From UBA2137 sp050251555 (lineage in GTDB: Bacteria > Pseudomonadota > Alphaproteobacteria > Micavibrionales > Micavibrionaceae), in assembly GCA_050251555.1 (NCBI GenBank), contig JBFWMN010000062.1, forward strand, positions 1-10,155: a stretch of DNA of 10,155 bases, given 5' to 3'. Shown piece by piece: positions 5,874 to 10,155 of this stretch (position 1 is the stretch's first letter; every line of letters begins with the position of its first letter). The notes under the pieces were generated by a model. That model did not search any database, was not told where the DNA came from, and saw only the letters and a program-made list of their open reading frames with translations. The position numbers were made by a program, and so were the translations under genes.

Positions 5874-6503
5874 ATGAAGACCGATGATCTGATCCATATT
5901 TTAAGCTGTGACGGCGCTTGTAAAGGCCCGAAGCCTTTGGCCTTCGTGTGCTTTGCCTGTCTTCTCGTCTTTACGGCACTGACCTTCTTCGTTCTCGGTT
6001 TCCGAGCAGAGCTTATAGAAATGCACCCCACAATCGGGTTTTTTGCTAAAACAGCCCTGTTTGGCGGGATTGCGCTCTGGGCAGCTTACGCACTCACTCA
6101 GGCTGCAAAACCCATTGGTAAACCGATTCATGTCAAGCTTGCCGCTGCCTGTCTTGTCGTGTTGTTTGCCGGCGCACTGGCCTATGAATGGCTGCGTGTT
6201 CCTGCCGAAGTGATTTTGCGCCCCTTTGAAAATGACACCTTCCCGACTTGTCTGGTGACGGTCAGCGCCTATGGGATTATCGGGACGGGTATCTTGCTGG
6301 GCTATTTGAAACGCTTTGCCCCCGGCAATATCCGTCATGCCGCTCTTTTAACGGGATTTTGCGCCGTCAGTTTTGCAGCCCTTGGCTATTCCTTCCATTG
6401 CTCGGCTGACGGGCCGACTTATATCGCCGTCGCCTATGGACTCCCCGCACTCGCGCTTGTTTTTCTTGCAAGCGTAATCGCCCCGCGTTTCTTACGCTGG
6501 TAA
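5874..6503 (+). CDS. NrsF/DUF1109 family membrane anti-sigma factor
   Basis: A 209-residue protein beginning MKTDDLIHIL, the short cytoplasmic N-terminus typical of NrsF, followed by six hydrophobic segments (approximately 22-43, 54-75, 87-105, 125-144, 155-172, 181-205) and the family ending PRFLRW. By family it holds the ECF sigma factor at the inner membrane until stress. C126 and C176 are spaced 50 residues apart, like the conserved Cys131/Cys181 pair reported in Caulobacter NrsF and implicated in metal response; C163 is extra. C12 and C16 near the N-terminus are also noteworthy. GAGA nine bases before the ATG serves as ribosome site. It is 20 bp after the sigma gene, so the two form an operon. 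Confidence 0.85.
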   Translation: MKTDDLIHILSCDGACKGPKPLAFVCFACLLVFTALTFFVLGFRAELIEMHPTIGFFAKTALFGGIALWAAYALTQAAKPIGKPIHVKLAAACLVVLFAGALAYEWLRVPAEVILRPFENDTFPTCLVTVSAYGIIGTGILLGYLKRFAPGNIRHAALLTGFCAVSFAALGYSFHCSADGPTYIAVAYGLPALALVFLASVIAPRFLRW

Positions 6504-6527
6504 ACCATCTTTATCAAAAAGAATGGT
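6504..6527. terminator. Weak hairpin between convergent genes
   Basis: ACCATCTTT, loop ATCAA, AAAG-A-ATGGT: a 9-bp stem with one bulged A, located between the stop of the NrsF-like gene (6503) and the stop of the convergent nucleotidyltransferase-like gene (6533). There is no clear U-tract in either direction, so terminator function is uncertain; position is the main argument. Confidence 0.25.
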
Positions 6528-6532
6528 GCGGA

Positions 6533-7240
6533 TTAAATCGTGAAGGATTGGCCGTCCGGAGCTGCGGCAAAAGATGCCAGCGCAGGCGGAACGGCAAAAA
6601 GCACCTTATTGCCATATGAAATATAAGGCGCGCCGTGCATTCCGACTTCCTGACGCAAATCAAAAATGTCAACGGGCTGCGGGGCCTCGGGCATATCGGT
6701 CAGGCCATGGAAAAACGGAACTTCGCCTTCATGCGGCAAAGGAAAGGCAAGCGTGCTTTCAAAGAGTTCCGCGCCCTCAATTTTCGGTACATTTTCGCCT
6801 GTTCCGTAACCCCATTTGTGAAGGGAACGTAACGGCAGACCCGCGGCCTCAAGGCTCTCATAAAGGGCGGTCGGGGTGGCTTCGTCATAAAACATCACAA
6901 TGACGGGCACATGCGGGAAGAGCGTTGCCAGCGGCTGAGCCATTTTCTGGGCGCGCAAATACTGGCCTTCGCGTTCATGGTCTGGCGTGTTGTTTTTGAG
7001 GTAGGCAGGCACCATCGAGCTGTCGGAATTCACTGCCAGAACAAAGATATCGTCGCTGCGCATATAAAAATCATGCAGGAACTGAAAACCCGCCAGCATG
7101 GTCGGGACGATCTTATCTTGCGGCAGAGAATAACCGCCGTTTGTCACGTGGATTCGTCCGCCCTCGGGCAGGTATCCGCGCAACGCTTTAATGATGGCGT
7201 TTTTATCTTTTTCGGCGATGAATTTCAGATTTTCAAGCAT
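6533..7240 (-). CDS. Divergent nucleotidyltransferase-like protein (GCT/RfaE C-terminal-like fold), motif degenerate
   Basis: A 235-residue soluble protein from ATG 7240. The N-terminal half resembles cytidylyltransferase-type enzymes such as the C-terminal half of RfaE/HldE: a first strand (IHVTNGGY, 30-37), VLAVNSDSS (67-75), then a strand ending FYDEATPTALYESL (117-130), like the 'VNSD' and 'FDEDTP' segments of that family, and LHKWGYGTG (140-148). The HxGH nucleotide-binding motif expected after the first strand is missing (the segment reads SLPQDKIVP), so catalysis by the usual route is doubtful. The C-terminal ~85 residues are unrecognised. A GTG at 7303 is in frame upstream, but a good promoter overlaps that stretch and would start transcription at about 7240, so 7240 is chosen (leaderless). 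It stands alone, convergent to NrsF. Family assignment is inference. Confidence 0.6.
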   Translation of the reverse strand: MLENLKFIAEKDKNAIIKALRGYLPEGGRIHVTNGGYSLPQDKIVPTMLAGFQFLHDFYMRSDDIFVLAVNSDSSMVPAYLKNNTPDHEREGQYLRAQKMAQPLATLFPHVPVIVMFYDEATPTALYESLEAAGLPLRSLHKWGYGTGENVPKIEGAELFESTLAFPLPHEGEVPFFHGLTDMPEAPQPVDIFDLRQEVGMHGAPYISYGNKVLFAVPPALASFAAAPDGQSFTI

Positions 7241-7246
7241 GGCGCT

Positions 7247-7275
7247 TTTGTAAGAGACATTGGAAAATATGTCAA
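7247..7275 (-). promoter_or_regulatory. Sigma-70-type promoter giving a probably leaderless transcript
   Basis: On the minus strand TTGACA (7275-7270), 17-nt spacer, TACAAA (7252-7247). The -10 box ends six bases before ATG 7240, so the transcript should start at or within a base or two of the start codon. No Shine-Dalgarno precedes either this ATG or the GTG at 7303, which supports the leaderless reading. Confidence 0.6.
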
Positions 7276-7373
7276 TTCTTTTTGATGCCGTGCGGACTCT
7301 CACGTGTACGTCAGGTTTTTTTCCTTCCCAATTTGTTTCAGCCCTAAAAAATCATGAGTTTTCAGATAGACTC

Positions 7374-7402
7374 TGGACAGAACGTACTTGCCTCGCTAAT
7401 CT
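7374..7402 (+). promoter_or_regulatory. Sigma-70-type promoter of the first lipoprotein gene
   Basis: TGGACA (7374-7379), 17-nt spacer, TAATCT (7397-7402), with transcription expected near 7409. This leaves a leader of about 42 nt containing AAGGA (7435-7439), 11 nt before ATG 7451. It lies in the 147-bp stretch separating the gene at 7240 from the divergent lipoprotein gene; nothing else was recognised there. Confidence 0.5.
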
Positions 7403-7450
7403 ACCGTCCGAACAGACAACTCTTACCAACCATTAAGGACACTGATCACC

Positions 7451-7714
7451 ATGAAAAACATCGCACTTATGCTTCTGGCTGCTCTGACACTGTCTTTCGG
7501 CCTGACAGCCTGTAAAGACGAAGTCGCCAGCGAAGAATCCACCGTTGAAGTGACAGCCGAAGACGGCACAACAGTTGAAAAAACCGTTGAGTCCGAAACA
7601 ACAGTCGACGATAACGGCGCAATGGAAAAAGAAACAACAGTTGAAGAAACTGTTGAGCCTGCAGCCGAAGAAGCTCCTGCAATGGCACCCGCTTCTGAAA
7701 CAGCTCCCGAATAA
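7451..7714 (+). CDS. Small Thr/Glu-rich lipoprotein
   Basis: An 87-residue predicted lipoprotein. Residues 1-20 are a lipoprotein signal peptide (MKN, hydrophobic stretch, LTA-C lipobox), with lipidation expected at C21. The mature part is acidic and low in complexity, with repeated TTVE units (TTVEKTVE and TTVEETVE) and a Pro/Ala/Glu tail, so it is probably extended rather than folded. K22 after the cysteine does not signal inner-membrane retention by the usual Asp+2 rule, so outer-membrane sorting is likely. It has its own promoter (TGGACA/TAATCT), an AAGGA ribosome site and a terminator at 7737, so it is a single-gene transcript, apparently built for good expression. Function unknown; it could be an abundant envelope or stress lipoprotein. 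Confidence 0.85.
   Translation: MKNIALMLLAALTLSFGLTACKDEVASEESTVEVTAEDGTTVEKTVESETTVDDNGAMEKETTVEETVEPAAEEAPAMAPASETAPE
7568..7657 (+). repeat. Internal direct repeat within the lipoprotein gene
   Basis: A 24-nt unit at 7568-7591 recurs at 7634-7657 with two mismatches, 66 nt apart. It encodes TTVEKTVE and TTVEETVE. The near identity at the DNA level suggests a fairly recent internal duplication or slippage, and hence possible length variation between strains. Confidence 0.6.
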
Positions 7715-7736
7715 TCGGTCGCTTATCTGAATTTTG

Positions 7737-7782
7737 AAAAAGTCCGGTTGGCACAAAATGTCTTCCGGACTTTTTCTTTTTT
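7737..7782 (+). terminator. Intrinsic terminator after the first lipoprotein gene
   Basis: AAAAAGTCCGG (7737-7747) pairs with CCGGACTTTTT (7765-7775), an 11-bp stem with a 17-nt loop, followed by CTTTTTT. The flanking A's and T's make it usable in both directions, but all nearby genes read on the plus strand. Confidence 0.85.
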
Positions 7783-7821
7783 AAAAGTCGAATAACAAAA
7801 TAACAGAGGGGTTTTCCTATT

Positions 7822-8220
7822 ATGAAACAGTCATCTTCTTACACGCTGACCACCGCATTAGTTCTCGGCCTCTTCACCTTAAGCGGTTGTGCGACATGGT
7901 CCACGTCCTCCGTGCAGCAGAGTACGGGTCAAAAACAAACACAGGTCGCCCCGACCCAAGTCAACGACATTCTTGTGACGGATGGCGACATCACCAACCG
8001 TTCTTATGAATCGCTGGGCGATATCACGGTCACCGTGAATAAGACAACCATTTTCAATCAAGATCCGACCAAAGCAGACGTTGATATGGCGCTGAAAGAA
8101 AAAGCCGCCAAGATGGGTGCGGACGCCGTGATCTTCGCCCGCTACGGGCAAGGCGGTATCAGTGCGTTTAGCTGGGGTTCATTGGAAGGAAAAGGCCGTG
8201 CAATTCAATTCAAAGATTAA
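7822..8220 (+). CDS. Lipoprotein with YbjQ-like domain
   Basis: A 132-residue predicted lipoprotein: signal peptide with lipobox LSGC (lipidated C23, then A24, compatible with the outer membrane), a Ser/Thr/Gln-rich linker to ~45, then a compact domain: ILVTDGDITNRSYESLGDI (50-68), an alternating strand VTVNKTTIF, a helix with ALKEKAAKMGADAVIFARYG (90-109) and a closing strand GKGRAIQF. The 'Y..LG.I' plus 'A...GADAV' layout resembles the YbjQ/heavy-metal-binding superfamily, which commonly occurs in small envelope proteins, but no metal ligands are evident, so the name is structural only. GAGGGG (7806-7811) ten bases upstream sets the start. No clear promoter lies in the 39 bp after the preceding terminator. 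The last 23 nt overlap the next gene. Confidence 0.82.
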   Translation: MKQSSSYTLTTALVLGLFTLSGCATWSTSSVQQSTGQKQTQVAPTQVNDILVTDGDITNRSYESLGDITVTVNKTTIFNQDPTKADVDMALKEKAAKMGADAVIFARYGQGGISAFSWGSLEGKGRAIQFKD

Positions 8221-8311
8221 TCTGGTTTTCCTGATCGCTCTCCTTGCCTTATCGGGCTGCGCAACATCCGCGCCGCCCCTGCCGCAGGAGCAATCCACAG
8301 TAAGCCAATAA
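8198..8311 (+). CDS. Overlapping 37-residue lipoprotein
   Basis: A small open frame starting GTG 8198, 23 nt before the stop of the preceding lipoprotein gene and in a different frame, ending TAA 8309-8311. It encodes a short basic N-terminus (MQFNSK), a hydrophobic core (INLVFLIALLA) and a perfect lipobox LSGC with C21, then a 16-residue Pro/Gln/Ser tail. AAGGA at 8186-8190, seven bases upstream, is an ideal ribosome site. Signal peptide, lipobox and Shine-Dalgarno together make chance unlikely despite the size. Similar tiny lipoproteins (entericidin-like, or LptM-like partners) act in the outer membrane, but I cannot assign a role. The overlap suggests translational coupling with the 132-residue lipoprotein, and perhaps joint function. 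Confidence 0.7.
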   Translation: MQFNSKINLVFLIALLALSGCATSAPPLPQEQSTVSQ

Positions 8312-8324
8312 CAAAAATATACTT

Positions 8325-8353
8325 TTGACATGGCGCCCGTCTTCATGCAAAAA
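8325..8353 (+). promoter_or_regulatory. Probable promoter of tRNA-Ser
   Basis: A perfect -35 box, TTGACA (8325-8330), and a poor -10, CAAAAA (8348-8353), 17 nt apart. Transcription would start near 8360, some 24 nt before the mature tRNA 5' end. The weak -10 lowers confidence; the position right before a tRNA gene raises it. Confidence 0.4.
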
Positions 8354-8372
8354 GATGGCCTTCGAGACGTGA

Positions 8373-9986
8373 TTATCTTACACGGACAGGTGGCAGAGTG
8401 GTTGAATGCGCTGGTCTCGAAAACCGGTATAGGGGCAACTCTATCGAGGGTTCGAATCCCTCCCTGTCCGCCATCACGTTTTTAAGCCGATTTTTGTCCT
8501 GTAAGACCTTGAACGGTAAGGATAAATTGGCGGTTTGAACGCCCTCATTCCAGTCCCATGTTATAGGCCCCTCTAACGCCAGCTTGAGGACGGTTCTTTT
8601 ACCTTCCAGTCCATCTTTTTCCCATACAGAACAAGGGTTTGCCAAAAACGAAAAAGCGGTTTGAAAAATATCGTCATGGTGTCGCACCACCGTCCCGCAA
8701 CGCGCCACTTTTTCCTTCAAAACCAGCTTTTCGCGCTCCAGCTCATCGAGTTTGCGTTCATACGCCCCGATCAGCGCAGGGCTTTCGGCCTCGACAATGC
8801 GGTCAAGCAGCCCTGAAATCTTCTTCTCAAGGGTGAGAACAGCCTCTTTCGCGGCTGTGCGGTCATCCCGCTGCGTTTCATGCTTATCGTTCCAGACAGC
8901 CCGCAAATGGGCACCCAGAGCCGCAAGAGCCTCGGAATCGGGCGTAATCTCCCTGAGATAGCCCTCAAACACATCGTCGATCTGGTGACGGGCAACGGAT
9001 TTACCGAACTTCTCGCATCCTCGGTGACGGCAAACATAGTAGGGATAGGACTTGTTGCGCCCCTTCGCCCAGTTAGCCGTCATGGGGTGATTGCAGCAGC
9101 CGCAGGCGACAAAGCCCCGAAGCGGGAAATCCTCATTGATATCGGCTCTTGCAGGCGTGACGGGCTTGCCGTGCAAACGTTCCTGTATCTTCTGGAAGGT
9201 TTCCAGCGAGATCACACCTTCATGCTGACCGTCGCGCAACGATACGCCCCAGCACTTGCTCTCCACATAGCCAGCATAGATCGGGCGGGTCAGGATACGG
9301 TTGGCCTGCTCATTGGTCAGAAATCCGTGCCGACAGAGCGGAAAACCCTCATGGCTTTCCAGAAACCGCTTAAACTCAGCCTGAGAGCCGAGTTTGCCGC
9401 TGGCAAAAGCTTCCAGCCCCTTCCCTATGATCGAGGCAATCGGCTCTTCACGGACAAGGATTGCGCCGCCAGTAGGGACACGCTGATAGCGGTATCCGAT
9501 AGGCGCATTGAAAACCCAGAAGCCACCCAGCATCCGTGCCCGCATACGGTTCTTGGCTTGCTCGCCGTTCTTCTGGCGTTGGTGCTGTGAAACGGAGGCC
9601 AGCAGGTGTTCAACAAGGATACTGTCGGAATCCTCGCCGAACTCGATGGATGGCGATTGCAGAACGCCGCCGGCATGGGCGATTTCCGCTCGCAATTTGA
9701 GGTGCGCTTCAATCCCCCTTGCGAGGCGGCTGATATCGTCAATGATGACGACCATTGCCTCTTTCTGGTGCTTTTTGAGGTAGGCGAGCATGTCCAGCAT
9801 GCCTGGGCGGCCTGTCGATGATCCCGACATATCGTCGGTGAAGACACGGACGACCTTTAGCCCTCGAAACTTCGCGAACTCGCGGCAGCGCGTTTCCTGA
9901 GAGTCGAGGCCGTTCCCCTCTCTCGCCTGCTTCTTGGTGGAGACGCGGGCATAGATGACCGCTTGTGTCTGGTGTTTGTGCGTCAT
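8373..9986 (-). CDS. Large serine recombinase (integrase of the tRNA-Ser element), C-terminus extended through the tRNA
   Basis: A 537-residue site-specific recombinase. The N-terminal resolvase/invertase domain (1-~150) has YARVS16TKKQ with the nucleophile S16, and IIDDISRLAR (81-90) carrying the expected catalytic arginines. The 'recombinase' domain follows (~155-270; APIGYRY, LTRPIYAGYV), then a zinc ribbon with C295-x2-C298 and C319-x4-C324, and a coiled coil (~375-430). The frame is intact. Start ATG 9986 has AAGG at -10 to -7. The natural family C-terminus appears near 495 (TANLSLPFKVL); residues ~505-535 are the reverse complement of tRNA-Ser (MADREGFEPS... in reading), and the stop lies beyond the tRNA 5' end. 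By family it should integrate and excise its element; location beside the tRNA 3' end supports this as its attachment site. Confidence 0.93.
   Translation of the reverse strand: MTHKHQTQAVIYARVSTKKQAREGNGLDSQETRCREFAKFRGLKVVRVFTDDMSGSSTGRPGMLDMLAYLKKHQKEAMVVIIDDISRLARGIEAHLKLRAEIAHAGGVLQSPSIEFGEDSDSILVEHLLASVSQHQRQKNGEQAKNRMRARMLGGFWVFNAPIGYRYQRVPTGGAILVREEPIASIIGKGLEAFASGKLGSQAEFKRFLESHEGFPLCRHGFLTNEQANRILTRPIYAGYVESKCWGVSLRDGQHEGVISLETFQKIQERLHGKPVTPARADINEDFPLRGFVACGCCNHPMTANWAKGRNKSYPYYVCRHRGCEKFGKSVARHQIDDVFEGYLREITPDSEALAALGAHLRAVWNDKHETQRDDRTAAKEAVLTLEKKISGLLDRIVEAESPALIGAYERKLDELEREKLVLKEKVARCGTVVRHHDDIFQTAFSFLANPCSVWEKDGLEGKRTVLKLALEGPITWDWNEGVQTANLSLPFKVLQDKNRLKNVMADREGFEPSIELPLYRFSRPAHSTTLPPVRVR
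8384..8473 (+). tRNA. tRNA-Ser(CGA)
   Basis: A 90-nt cloverleaf: acceptor stem GGACAGG (8384-8390) with CCTGTCC (8463-8469), discriminator G, encoded CCA (8471-8473). The anticodon loop CTCGAAA gives anticodon CGA, reading UCG serine codons. A long variable arm, typical of serine tRNAs, and a T arm GAGGG-TTCGAAT-CCCTC are present. The gene is intact even though a mobile element abuts its 3' end, as expected when the element restores the 3' part on integration. Confidence 0.96.
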
Positions 9987-10155
9987 GGCGAACCTTGCCC
10001 GAATGGGGCTGTTATGGTGTTGTTCGCGCCCTCGATAGCGAGGTCAACAAGTCAGTGTCATGTTCAAGATATGTTCCACATCTAGCATATCGGATGCGGA
10101 TATGGGAAGCGCCCCGCAGCAAAGGGCTGAAAACAGCGCAATTTGAACGTTAGCA
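8473..10155. mobile_element. End of an integrated element in tRNA-Ser, continuing past the right edge
   Basis: The DNA to the right of the tRNA 3' end holds the serine recombinase and continues beyond the window. Tight packing of an integrase gene against a tRNA 3' end is the usual sign of an integrated prophage, ICE or island, with att inside the tRNA 3' segment. The far end, which should carry a copy of part of the tRNA 3' sequence, is not in the window, so length and cargo are unknown. Confidence 0.6.
9987..10155 (-). promoter_or_regulatory. Upstream region of the recombinase, no gene recognised
   Basis: The 169 bp to the edge hold the recombinase ribosome site (AAGG, + strand CCTT 9993-9996). 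A palindrome, CCTCG-ATAG-CGAGG, lies at 10030-10043, overlapping a possible -35 TTGACC (minus strand, 10047-10042) without a clear -10. The hexamer ATGTTC occurs twice, 11 nt apart, at about 10059-10075. These could form an operator for recombinase control. Short open frames on both strands here have no recognisable product. Confidence 0.3.

Noticed and set aside
7240..7303. GTG 7303 as the start of the nucleotidyltransferase-like gene
   Set aside because: The added 21 residues overlap a TTGACA/TACAAA promoter whose transcript would begin at ATG 7240, and they do not extend the recognisable fold.
8880..9590. 236-codon open frame on the plus strand opposite the recombinase
   Set aside because: Antisense to a clear recombinase coding sequence, with no recognisable domain; long shadow frames are common opposite GC-rich genes.
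9965..10153. 62-codon open frame on the plus strand at the right edge
   Set aside because: No Shine-Dalgarno or recognisable motif; it partly overlaps the recombinase start on the other strand.
1..10155. CRISPR array, rRNA, riboswitch or toxin-antitoxin pair
   Set aside because: No regularly spaced repeats, no rRNA-like sequence, no recognised riboswitch core. The RT-nuclease pair is not arranged or sized like a toxin-antitoxin locus.

Overview
The window most likely comes from an alphaproteobacterium of moderate GC content. The evidence is an ECF sigma factor paired with a DUF1109/NrsF-type membrane anti-sigma factor, a DUF983 gene, a GGAAC-N17-CGTT (EcfG-like) promoter, and start codons that lie almost directly behind promoters (leaderless transcripts). 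The genus cannot be named from the sequence.

Layout, left to right. (1) Positions 1-~190: the last 30 codons of what looks like an IS200/IS605-type TnpA transposase and a right-end hairpin. (2) Positions ~190-2593: a strikingly AT-rich two-gene island on the minus strand. It encodes a reverse transcriptase of the 'unknown group/Abi' kind (FVDD active site, long helical C-terminal domain), overlapped by 4 nt (ATGA) with a PD-(D/E)xK nuclease-like gene and closed by a strong terminator. This is the best candidate for a poorly described, probably anti-phage, system. (3) Positions 2594-6503: ordinary chromosomal genes on the plus strand. A DUF983 membrane protein and a SulP anion transporter share a duplicated ~73-nt leader; a YggU/DUF167 protein follows; then a 66-residue protein, an ECF sigma factor and its NrsF-like anti-sigma factor. 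(4) Positions 6533-7240, minus strand: a divergent nucleotidyltransferase-like protein expressed from its own promoter. (5) Positions 7374-8311: three small lipoproteins, the last (37 residues) overlapping the end of the second. (6) Positions 8384-8473: tRNA-Ser(CGA). (7) Position 8473 to the right edge: the end of an integrated element whose large serine recombinase reads back across the tRNA gene, so its last ~30 residues are antisense tRNA.

Functionally, the middle section looks like house-keeping and envelope/stress functions: anion transport, a redox- or metal-responsive ECF switch, and lipoproteins. It is bracketed by two acquired segments, the RT-nuclease island on the left and the recombinase element in tRNA-Ser on the right. 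The RT and nuclease are translationally coupled and share one terminator, so they should act together. The sigma and anti-sigma genes form one operon, possibly placed under general-stress control by the GGAAC/CGTT promoter.
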